DNA from: Colletotrichum lupini | Lineage: Eukaryota; Ascomycota; Sordariomycetes; Glomerellales; Glomerellaceae | Assembly: GCF_023278565.1 (NCBI RefSeq) | Contig: NC_064681.1 | Coordinates: 620,001 to 684,000 of the forward strand | Direction of reading: 5' to 3' | DNA length: 64,000 bases | Shown: in pieces, positions 48,729 to 59,272 of the stretch | Position numbering within the stretch: position 1 is the first letter of the stretch | Layout of the letters: every line of letters begins with the position of its first letter | The notes under the pieces: model-generated | Database searches by the model: none | What the model saw: only the letters and a program-made list of their open reading frames with translations | What the model was told of the DNA's origin: nothing | Program-made: the position numbers and the translations under genes

Positions 48729-49049
48729 ATTAATAAGGATAAAAGAATAATAAACCTCTTATTATCGTAATTATTAATAAGCTAAAAAAGTATTCGTATT
48801 AATATAGTAATAAATATATAGTCGTACGAGCCTATTTCGGTTACTAAACTAAAGGTAATAGCTTATAATATTATTAAAAATTATAAAAGGGCTTATATAT
48901 TATATATTACTATTATAAAAAGTATTGCGGGGGTAATAGAGACTAAATTATAAGGGGGTTTATTACTAAAATTTTAATTAAAAATAAAGATATTTAACGA
49001 GTAATCAATAAAAGAACCGTAGTTATATAGCGGGGTAAAATACTTAATT

Positions 49050-49560
49050 AACTTAATTCCGGGTACTAAACCACTATATAATCTTATTTATTTATTAAAT
49101 AAAAAATAACTTAATAAGCTTCGTGCGTATATTATTAAAAACCTAGCGAACGGTTATATTATACTTTTAGTTAATAAAGCTAGGGTACCGATCCTTTTTA
49201 TATTAAAAAAAGATAGTATATTATACTTCTATATAAACTATTATAAACTAAATAAAATAACTATAAAAAATTAATACTTATTACTACTTATTAATAAGCT
49301 CTTAAATAAGCTTTATAGAACGAAATAGATTTTAAAAATAGATATTAAAAATACTTACTACTATATTTAAATTAAAAAAAAAGACCAATAGAAAATAGCG
49401 TTTTAGAGCTAATATAGTTATTTTAAGTATATTATTATACTTTTTAAATTAATAAATATACTTATAACGTTCTAAATATATATTTATTAAGTACTTATTA
49501 ACTTATTAAATATTTATTACATAGTATATATAAATAATTTAATAATCTACTTAATAATAA
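49050..49560 (+). pseudogene. Reverse transcriptase core of the large gypsy element, RIP-decayed
   Basis: The plus-strand frames give LIPGTKPLYNLIYLLNKK, LRAYIIKNLANGYI, VPILFILKKDSILYFYINYY, KLNKITIKN, LKIDIKNTYYYI and VYINNLIIY. This is the Ty3/gypsy RT block order with RIP-type replacements. Confidence 0.85.
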
Positions 49561-50952
49561 AGGAGTAGTATATAAAAAATATTAAAAAGGTCCTCCGACG
49601 TTTATAATTATACGGGCTTTTTATTAAACTATTAAAGTACTTATTTTATTAAAAGAGGGTTAAGTTCTTAAGTTATATTATTATATAAAAAAGAATTAAG
49701 ATTAACTTATTACGAGTACGAACGATTACTAACTAAAAAGTACTAAAGTCTATTAAGAATATCTAAGTATTCCTAGGGTTTTATAATTTTTATTAAAAGT
49801 TTATTACTAAATATTTAGGTATTGTTATATTAATAATAGTATTACTAAAAATAAAAAAGGGGTAAATAAAGGATTTTTAATAAACTAAGGAAGTAAATAA
49901 GGTATTTAATTAGTTAAAAGTCGCTTTTATTTTAATAACCGTACTTACGTATTAAAACTAATAACGTATTATATAAATAAAAACCGACGCTTTAGTTAAA
50001 GCTATTATAATAATCTTATCGTAATAAGCTAATAGAGAATAGTAACTTATTATTTATTAATTATAAAGGTTCTTAAATATAGAGTAGTAATAAGTTATAA
50101 GCTAATAAAAACTATTTATTATAATAAAAAGGCTAGAGTATTAAGCTTATTATTTCTAAGGTTTTTTATAAAAGTTTATAATTCTAATAAATTACTAAGT
50201 ATTTAAAAAAGTAATTAGTATATTAGTATAGGATTTTTAAAAAAAGCTCGCGAGGTAAGTATATAAACTATTAGTATTTAATTTTAATTTAAAATACTAG
50301 CTAAGGAAAACGAACCTAGCGAACGGTTTATTTAAAAAGCTAGATTATATAAAAGGGGAAGTATTTTATAAAAACGTCTCCCTTATATTAACTTAAAAGC
50401 TACGTCTTATTAATAAACTATTACTTAATATTTAATAAAGAATAATTAGCTTAGAAAAATAAAATAATACTACTAAAATATATATTTAAATAATTGAGGC
50501 CTCTTTTTATAATCCTAGCTAAATATTAGCTAGTTTTAAAAATAAGGAATCCTTTTTCCTATATTAATAGCGTATTATAAAGCGTATTAATAAAATAGTA
50601 ATAATTATTATTAAAACGATTTAAAATAAAAGAAATAAGAGAGTTATTAATAAACGCTTATTAATAGTTTAATAAAAATAAAAAAGAATTAAATAGAATT
50701 AAAGTCATTATATTAAAATAGTATATTTTATGTCCCGTTATAAAAGAGCTTATAAGGGGTAAAATAGTATTCGCTTCTTATTTCTTATTAAAAACTAAGG
50801 AGCTTATTAAAAAACTATAAGTTAAAAACGAGTTTTATATATTATAATTAATAAGAGTTCGTATTATAATTAATAAGCTAAGAATATATTATTTAATAAA
50901 TAGGGTATACTATTTTTTAAAAAAAGACTTATTATTTTTTAAATAAAGTCTT

Positions 50953-52154
50953 TATATAGTAGTTTTTCTTTTAGCTTTATAAGTATAAAAGATCGACTTT
51001 AACGGGATTACGCTTTTAAAAGAAATTATATAATATAGTATACTTTTTAACTATATAATATGCGTAATATATCCTAAGTACGTACTTAACATAATATAGT
51101 AATTTTAATATAAAAACCGCTATTTAATTCGGGATAAGTAAGCTACCCTCTTTATTACGTAGCGGTACTAATTAAAAAGGTTAATAATAAAAGTCGGCCG
51201 TAATAATTAGCTATAATAGTTAGCTATAATAATTAAAGGCGGCCCTTAACCGCAGAGGTTCTAAACTTTAATAATAACATAAAGGTTTTTAAAAAAAAGG
51301 GCTAAATAGGCTAATATTTACTACTTATACTAGAGCTCGTAAAGATTCTTTTCATCCTTATTACTTTTAATATTACCTAAAGCTACTCTTTATTTAAACT
51401 AAATAAATTTACTAAATAAATCTACTAAACATATTTACTAAATAAACTTATTAATATATAAACTACTACTTAGATAACTAGTTAAATAACTAGTTAAGAA
51501 GTTAGCTAGTTAAAATACTACCCCAATAAGAACCTACTCTCTTAGTATATAGTTAGTAATTAGTAAGCTTACCTAAAAATGCCCGTTAATAAGTTTACCT
51601 ATTTTAAACTAAGCGCCCTCTTTAATTAGCTCGACGCTATAACTATCGTAGTTAATATAAATATACTTAAGGATTAGTAAAATACTTTTTAATAGTACGG
51701 AATTTAGCTAGGTAATAGTATAAACGCCGTAAATAGCCGGGCTAATATAAATATTAAAATTTAGTATATTAATACTAGTTTAGTTATAACAATTATAATA
51801 AACGGGCCGGAGGTATACAGGGTTAAAGTAATAAGCTAATATTTTAAATAGTTTTTATAAGACCCCCTAAGTAATAATAATACTTATATAAAAAAATAGA
51901 TTATACTAAACCTAGCTACTTATACGGGCTAGTACTAAGAAGTTTTATATATATTAAAATAAATAAAGCTCGCCCTATAAATAGCTAGAACTTAGGAAGA
52001 CTATAGTAAAGAATTAAGAGCTATTAATAAAAAGGAAATAATAGTTAAGTTAGTTAATTATTTTAATTAATAGTTAGGTATAGAGCGTATTATACTTAGT
52101 TTTTCTTAATATATAATATATAGTACGGCCCTAGCGGATTACTCTATCGGGGGG
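50953..52154 (-). mobile_element. Z repeat copy 2 (about 1.2 kb, inverted)
   Basis: It is inverse to copy 1. The forward strand starts TATATAGTAG and ends in six G. It is flanked by an 11-bp duplication AATAAAGTYTT (50942-50952 and 52155-52165, one C/T difference). It sits between the RT/RNase H and integrase regions of the large gypsy element and splits pol. It carries about three minisatellite units near 51395-51440. Confidence 0.8.
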
Positions 52155-52679
52155 AATAAAGTTTTTATAAATAGAAATCCTTTATTAATATTATAATAAT
52201 TATAGGGTAGGTTATATAGGAGCTATAAAAACTCTCGAGCTAATTTGAAAGAAGTTTTATTAAAAAGATATTTAATAAAATATTTAAAAATAAGTTAAGA
52301 ACTATAAATATTATTTAGGAATTATAACCCTAAGATATAAGCCGTATAGTTAGCTATAGTTATTACTACTACCCTTATATTTATTTTAAAAAATATTTAT
52401 AAACTTTATTATAGGGCTATTACTAAGTACTTATAATAACGGCGTAGAGTATAATAATATTTTAATTATTATTTATTATATAATAAAGTTCGTAAAGTTC
52501 TTACTTATTATTAAAATACTTAACGTAATATAAATAATAAATATCTTATATTAAAAGCTTAAATATAAGTTTAGTATATTAAAAAGTATTATTATAAATA
52601 GAAATAAGCTTTTTATAAGCGTATTTTAAAAAGAGTTTATTAAAAAACGGGTAATATATTACTAACTATTTATTATATA

Positions 52680-52850
52680 TTACTTATAAACTAACGGCTC
52701 AATAGAGCGGACTTATTAAATATTAAAAAAGTATTTAAAAATTTATACTAAGGGCTCGCTAAATAAGTAAGTAGCGTAGCTAAAAAAGGCCGAGTTTATA
52801 TATAATAATAATTAATATTCTATTATAAAAGTATTCCTATATATAGTACT
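52680..52850 (+). pseudogene. Integrase fragment of the large gypsy element
   Basis: One plus-strand frame reads TNGSIERTY, ILKKYLKIYTKGS and KKAEFIYNNN, matching the TDGQTER and YNxSxHxSI region of Ty3/gypsy integrases. It lies downstream of Z copy 2, continuing the pol order after RT. Confidence 0.75.
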
Positions 52851-55387
52851 ATACGGTTATTATCCTAAGTACGTTAAATATATACTTAATTATAAAGTTA
52901 TAGTCTAGGGGGTTTAAAAAGGAGTTTAAAAAATTAAAGAAATTAGGGCCTAAGCTATATAAATATAAATATAAGCTTTTAAAAACTAAGTAGCTTATTA
53001 TAAAAAAAAATATATTTTAAAAGAGTTTAATTAAAAAGAGGTCGTCGGCCTATTTATAAAGAATATATAATTTAAAAATGATAAACTAATACCGAGATAT
53101 ATTAAAATTATAATAATTAAAAAGGTAGGGAAACAGGCTTATTAAATATATTTATTAAAATAGTATCAGAAAATATATAATATTTTCTTAGTTTCTTAGC
53201 TTAAGTTATAAAGAAATTACTAAATAATTAATAACTAAATAGCGAATTTCTTAGAGTTAGAGAACGAGTAAAACGTTTAAAAAATTAAAAAAATCGTTAT
53301 AAAATAAAATAAGGGAGAAATTTATAATATTTTATTAAATAAGCTAAATAGCTTATTAAGTATAATACGTAAGAGCTTATTAAATATTTTAAAAGGGTAA
53401 TAAAAGTAATTAAAAAATTTAAATATTATAAAAAGAAAGTATATATAAAATAGGATAATAAACGTTAAGTTTATAATAAAAAGTTATTAAAAATAAGTTA
53501 ATTAATAATACTTTATAGAACCCTTTTTATCTAGCCTAGCGTAATTTTTAAAAAAAGAATACAGTATTATAACCCTTAGTAATACGTTACTAAGAAATGA
53601 CTAAGATCTAACTATATAAAGAGAATAACTTACGTAATATTAATAATAATAGTAGTAGCTTTAATATATATTTTTAAAATATAATAATTATTAATAATAA
53701 TCCGTTTAGTAAGCGAGAAATAGGGAGGCTTTATATACGTACTTAGTTAACTATTTAAAATAAGGCCGTTAATTTTATTAATATTATAATAAATAAAAAA
53801 GAGGTAGTCGAAGTTATATAGAGTATTATATATATTAATAATAATAGTTCGCAAAGCGTTTGCTATTTAGTTATTATTAAAAGCTATAATAAGAGGTATA
53901 ATAAGAGCTATAATAAGAAATATAATAAAAGCTATAATAAAAAGTATCATAAGAGCTGTAATAAGAAGTAAAATAAAAAGCGAAATAGGGAGTATAATGC
54001 TATTATTATTAATAATAAGTTAGGGATAAGGAACGTTATTCGAAGTAACGCTATTATAATCCTAATTAAACTAAGGGACCTTAGTAATATTAATATTTAT
54101 AAAAAACTTATTAATATTAAATTACTAATTATAACCCGCAGCTTTAGCCTTAATATAAATAATAGTTTTATTAAGCTATTATAAAGCCTTTACTTAGAGT
54201 AAAAAAAACGTAATACTAGCCTTATTAAAATTTAGAGTAATATAACTAAAGGCTAGAAAACCTTTATTTATATTAAAAAGAGTAATATAAGTAAGGGTTA
54301 GTAAGTTATTAATATTAAAATAATAACGCTTATTACGACGCTAAAAAAAAGAATTTTTTAAGTCGTTATTAAGCTCTTTAAATTTAATATCCTCGTATTA
54401 AGACTTATTAAACTTAAACTTAAAGTCGTCCCGCTTATTATTATTATTAAGAATATAATTAATAATAAGAGCACGCTTTTTAATAAAAGTCTAAATTTTA
54501 GGATTATAAGAAATAATAGTAGTACTATATATAATAATAATATAAATAAGTACTTTATTTACTAAGTACTTAGTAACGTACTTATAAAAAGTAAAGAAAT
54601 TAAAAAACTTTTAAATATATATAATAATAACGCCCTAAGGAGTCTCTTTATAATACTAAGTTAGAGCGTTGAAGTTACTTCGTAAAGTAGTTACGTAACT
54701 ATTATTATAAAGTTAATAAAAAAAGATTTACTAAACGATTACTAACGACTTATTATAATTAAAATTAATAAATTTAGATACTCGTAGTTAATAATAAGCT
54801 TTTAAAAAGTAGCTTATTTAAAATAGACCTTTCTTTTCTTACTACTTACTAACGGGTTAATAATATAAGTAGCGACCTTTTTTTATATATTAATAGTATA
54901 GTTAAAAATATAAAAAACGCGGCTGCGCTTATAAGAGTTAAGGCTACCCTACTCCTTAATATTATAAAACTTTATAAAAATATTTTAAATAAACTAAGTA
55001 GCGCTATATAACTCCTTAAGAACTTAAAAAATATCATTAGCTTAATACTTTAATAATAAATTAATAAGGACTCGATAACTTATAATAAAATACTTTTTTT
55101 TATTAACTTAATAAATAATATACTTAATAACGTAAGCGCTAGTAATATAAACGAGCTTATTAATATTATAATATACATTAACTAAGTAATATATATAAAG
55201 AATACTATTATAGAAATTATAGAAGCCCTTTTTAAATTATACTTTATATTAAATATATCTTAGATATATAAAATAATAAATATTTTAATAAATACTTAGT
55301 AATAGTATAGTAAGAGAATTATAATTAAGAAATAATACGGAATTAGAATATTATAAAAAGAAAAGTATAATTATATAAAAAAGAATT

Positions 55388-56717
55388 CCCCCCCGACGGA
55401 GTAATCTGCTAGGGCCGTACTATATATTACGTATTAAGGAAAACTAAGTATAATGCGCTCTATACCTAATTATTAACTAAAATAATAGTTAACTAACTCG
55501 ACTATTATCTCCCTTTTATTAATAGCTCTTAACCTTTTATTACTCGCTTATAGGGCGAGCTTTACTTATTTTAATATATATAAAACCTCTTAGATCCGTG
55601 GTTATGAACTTTGCAAGAGGGAAAGTTAAAAAGTTAGAAAATCTAAAAAAAATAGTCTAGCGAGACAGTGTGAGTATCCACTAATACCGTGTATTAATAC
55701 CGTGTAACCAATATCGAGAATCGCCCGAGCAGCTAGTAAAAGCAGAATACCAAAATAAATAAAACCTCTTAATACTAGCTTATATAAATAGCTAAGTTTA
55801 GTATAATCTATTTTTTTATATAATTATTATTATTACCTAGGGGGTTTTATAAAAGCTATTTAAAGCGCTAGCTTATTATCTTAACTTTATATACCTCTAG
55901 CCCGTTTATTATAACTATTATAACTAAGTTAATATTAATATATTAAATTTTAATATTTATATTAGCCTAGCTATTTATAGCGTTCGTACTATTACTTAGC
56001 TAAACTCCGTATTATTAAAAAGTACTTTACTAATTTTTAAGTATACTTACGTTAGCTATAATAGCTATAGTATTGAGCTAGCCGAGGGCACCTAGCCTAA
56101 GAAAAGTAAACTTATTAACGGGCATTTTTAGCTTATCAATTACTAACTATATACTAAAAGAGTAGGTTTTCGTCGAGGTAGTAGTTTATATATTAATAAG
56201 TTTATTTAGTAAATTTATTTAATAAATTTATTTAATAAATTTATTTAGTAAATTTATTTAGTAAATTTATTTAGTTTGAATAGAGAGTAGTTTTAAATAA
56301 TATTAAAAGCAATAAGGATAAAAAGAATCTTTACGAGCTCTAGTACGAAAAGTAATAAATATTAACCTATTTAGCCCTTTTTTTAAAAACCTTTACGTCG
56401 CTATTAAAGTTTAGAACTTCTATAATTAAAAAAGGCCGCCTCTAATTATTATAGCCGACTATTATAACTAATTATTATAACTAATCTCTATTATTAATCT
56501 TTTTAGCCGGCGCTATTATATAAAAAATAGCTTACTTATTCCGAATTAAATAGTAGTTTTTATATTAAAATTACTATATTATATTAAGCGCGTACTTAAG
56601 ATATATTATATATATTATATAGTTAAAAAGTATATTATATTATATAATTTCCCTTAAAAGCGTAATCCCGTTAAGGTCGATCTTTTATACTTATAAAGCT
56701 AAAAAAAAACTATTATA
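55388..56717 (+). mobile_element. Z repeat copy 3 (about 1.33 kb including a 158-bp insert)
   Basis: It starts with seven C then GACGGAGTAATCTGC and ends ACTATTATATA. The target duplication is AAAAAAGAATT on the left (55377-55387), with a 10/11 match on the right starting near 56718. It contains the non-RIP insert at 55594-55751 and about six units of the 13-bp minisatellite near 56200-56280. It is head-to-head with copy 4, about 135 bp away. Confidence 0.75.
55594..55751. mobile_element. 158-bp non-RIPed insert within Z copy 3
   Basis: This is an island with normal CpA and TpG content inside fully RIPed sequence. It starts ATCCGTGGTTATG and ends AGCAGAATACC. It is flanked by an imperfect duplication of about 17-21 bp (55573-55593 and 55752-55772, sharing ATAAAACCTCTTA). 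Z copy 1 shows the uninterrupted site at about 47815-47850. It contains a short internal direct repeat ATACCGTGTA. No terminal inverted repeat and no coding capacity are seen. Long target duplications suggest target-primed (SINE/LINE-like) insertion, but no pol III boxes are evident. Confidence 0.65.
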
Positions 56718-56853
56718 TAAAAAAGAAATCGTAAAATAGTTATTAAATAAAAGGGGAGAAAAAAAAAGTAAATACGTAATTAGTAATAAAAAAAATATTT
56801 TACTATACTTAATAACTTAGTAATAATAATAACCGTAAAATTAAATAAGCTCT

Positions 56854-58078
56854 TATATAGTAGTTTTTTTTCCGGCTTTATAAATATAAAAAATCGACCT
56901 TAATAGGATTACGCTTTTAAAAGAAATTACACAATATAATACACTTTTTAACTATATAATACGTATAATATATCCTAAATACGCGCTTAACGTAATATAA
57001 TAATTTTAATACGAAAACCGTTATTTAATTTGGGATAAGTAAGCTACCCTTTTTAATAATAATACTAGTTAAAAAGGTCGATAATAAAAATTAACTATAA
57101 TAGTTAGCTATAATAATCGGCCGTAATAATTAGAAGCGGCCTTCTTTAACCGTAAAAGTTCTAAATTTTAATAATAACGTAGAGGTTTTTTAAAAAAAGG
57201 GCTAAATAAGCTAATATTTATTACTTATATTAAAGCTTATAAAGATTCTTTTTATCCTTATCGCTTCTAATATAGCCTAAAGCTACTCTCTATTTAAACT
57301 AAATAAATCTACTAAATAAATCTACTAAATAAATCTACTAAATAAATCTACTAAATAAATCTACTAAATAAATCTACTAAATAAATTTACTAAATAAATC
57401 TATTAAATAAACCTATTAATATATAAACTACTACTTAAATAGCTAGTTAAATAACTAGTTAAAAAGTTAGCTAGTTAAAATACTACTTTAATAAGAACCT
57501 AAAAATGCTTATTAATAAGTCTACCCCTCTCGGGCTAGGCGCCCTTAGCTAGCTTAATACTATAACTATCATAACTAATATAAATATACTTAAGGATTAG
57601 TAAAATACCTTTTAATAATACGGAATTGAGCTAAGTAGTAATACGAATACTACAAATAGCCGGGCTAATATAAATATTAAAATTTAATATATTAATACTA
57701 ATTTAGTTATAATAGTTATAATAAACGGGCTAGAAGTATATAGGGTTAGGGTAATAAACTAGCGCTTTAAATAGCTCTTATAAGACCCCCTAGGTAATAA
57801 TAATACTTATATAAAAAAATAAATTATACTAAACTTAGCTATTTACGTAAGTTAGTATTAAAAGGTCTTATATATATTAAAATAAGTAAAGCTTACCCTA
57901 TAAGTAGTTAGAACTTAAGAAGACTTTATATAATAAAAGGTTAAGAATTAATAAAAAGGAGATAATAGTTAAGTTAGTTAACTATTTTAGTTAGTAATTA
58001 AGTATAGAGCGTATTATACCTAGTTTTCTTTAATACGTAATATACGGTACGGCCCTAGTAGATTGCTCTGTTAGGGAG
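56854..58078 (-). mobile_element. Z repeat copy 4 (about 1.2 kb, inverted)
   Basis: The forward strand starts TATATAGTAG and ends near TTAGGGAG. It is flanked by a perfect 11-bp duplication AAATAAGCTCT (56843-56853 and 58079-58089). It carries the longest minisatellite array of the four copies (about nine 13-bp units, 57300-57420). Confidence 0.8.
57298..57420. repeat. 13-bp minisatellite array in Z copy 4
   Basis: Tandem units of TAAATAAATCTAC, about nine copies. The same array at the matching place has about three units in copies 1 and 2 and about six in copy 3. Confidence 0.85.
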
Positions 58079-58358
58079 AAATAAGCTCTTATATATTATA
58101 ATAATTAAAATATTTTATTACGAATACGTATTACTAACTTAATAACCGGTCGGCGCGCTATTACTAAATAATAATAATAATAAGGTATTCGTTAGATAAT
58201 AAAATAAAAATAATACCTTATTCTTAAATAAAAAAAGATATTATTAATATCTTAAGGAATTTATTACAAATAACGACGTTAATAGCTTTATTATTAATAT
58301 TAAAAAAAGATATTATATAATAACTTTAGGGACTAAAATTACGTAAGGGGGGAGTAAT

Positions 58359-58548
58359 TATAATAAATTCGGGATATAATTAATAATAGGATATTAATAA
58401 CTTAGTAATTAATATATAGATCGTATTATAAAAGAACTTTTTAAAAAGTAGAGCTTATATAAAAGACTTTATAAGCTTTAGTTTTATAATATACTTATAC
58501 CTATATTATAATCTTATTAATTAAGTACTTATAGCTTAATCCTTTATA
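58359..58548 (+). repeat. 3' LTR of the large gypsy element
   Basis: It is the partner of 45702-45891, has the same length (190 bp), and is preceded by the polypurine tract. Confidence 0.85.
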
Positions 58549-58552
58549 AAAG

Positions 58553-59272
58553 ATTCGTATATAGCGCATAATATCCTATAAAAGTACTACTTTTTAATAA
58601 GGTAGCGGATATAAACTTAAATACAATAAAATAAATTCAAAACTATTATATAACTAATTAGCTATTATTAGTATATATCTAGGTTATATTATATTTTACT
58701 TAATTATTAACGCGTTAAGTAAATCTTTTAAAAAATAAGTTTTAAGAGATTTTTATTATTGTAGATTATAGGGCCTTTTAAGTATAAATAGTACTATATC
58801 TCTTAGTAAATTCTTCTTATTTTATATTCTACTCTTATACTATATTATAAAATACTAATATAACGTATTTAAAAATATATTAAAAACAGTTTTATATACT
58901 TTATATACTTAAGTATTTTATTAAAATTTTAAATTATATTATTTATACCTAAGTTAGAAAGATATCTATAGTAATAAAGAGACGTAGTTAGTGGGCTATA
59001 GGTGACGCACTGGGAGGGTGTACACGAACTTTTGGCACCCTACTGTAAGTAGGTAGAAGGGCCGTTTGCGCCGGCCCGACTACCTTTCGAATCCCTCTGC
59101 CCGTCAAGATTCCAACACAATCTCACCATTTCTGTCTAATATTCGAAGAGTTTTCTTCGGAGAGTTTGGGTCACTGTGATGGTTTTGGAAGACGGAACAG
59201 CTAGGCTTCCAAACGAGATCGCATTTTAGTCAAACATGAAGTTCTTCTGAGCACCCCTAGAATTCCGCTGCA
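58553..59272. other. AT-rich RIPed remnant, then short unique sequence
   Basis: 58553-58985 has RIP-like composition with no recognised element end or coding trace. From about 58986 the composition returns to normal. The remaining stretch is the 3' region of the minus-strand membrane-protein gene. Confidence 0.5.

Larger units (their letters stand above)
45702..58548 (+). mobile_element. RIP-degraded Ty3/gypsy element (12,847 bp) with nested insertions
   Basis: Two 190-bp LTRs (45702-45891 and 58359-58548) are flanked by a 4-bp duplication AAAG (45698-45701 and 58549-58552). A polypurine tract AAGGGGGGAG (58345-58354) precedes the 3' LTR, which fixes plus orientation. Pol traces are on the plus strand: RT near 49050-49560 (NYYKLNKITIKN, LKIDIKNTYYYI, VYINNLIIY) and integrase near 52680-52850 (TNGSIERTY, KKAEFIYNNN). 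The excess length over a normal 6-8 kb gypsy is explained by four Z insertions (about 4.8 kb). CpA and TpG are scarce and stops abundant, so it is inactive. Confidence 0.88.

Noticed and set aside
47664..52154. Z copies 1 and 2 read as terminal inverted repeats of one 4.5-kb element carrying the reverse transcriptase
   Set aside because: Each copy has its own 11-12 bp target duplication, and gypsy pol continues on both sides of copy 2. They are separate insertions into a gypsy element.
57298..57420. Regular short repeats resembling a CRISPR array
   Set aside because: The units are contiguous 13-bp repeats without spacers in a eukaryotic transposable element.
58986..59120. Possible tRNA or small structured RNA (TTCGAATCC-like motif near 59085)
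   Set aside because: I could not fold a cloverleaf with acceptor and anticodon stems around it. A covariance-model scan would settle it.
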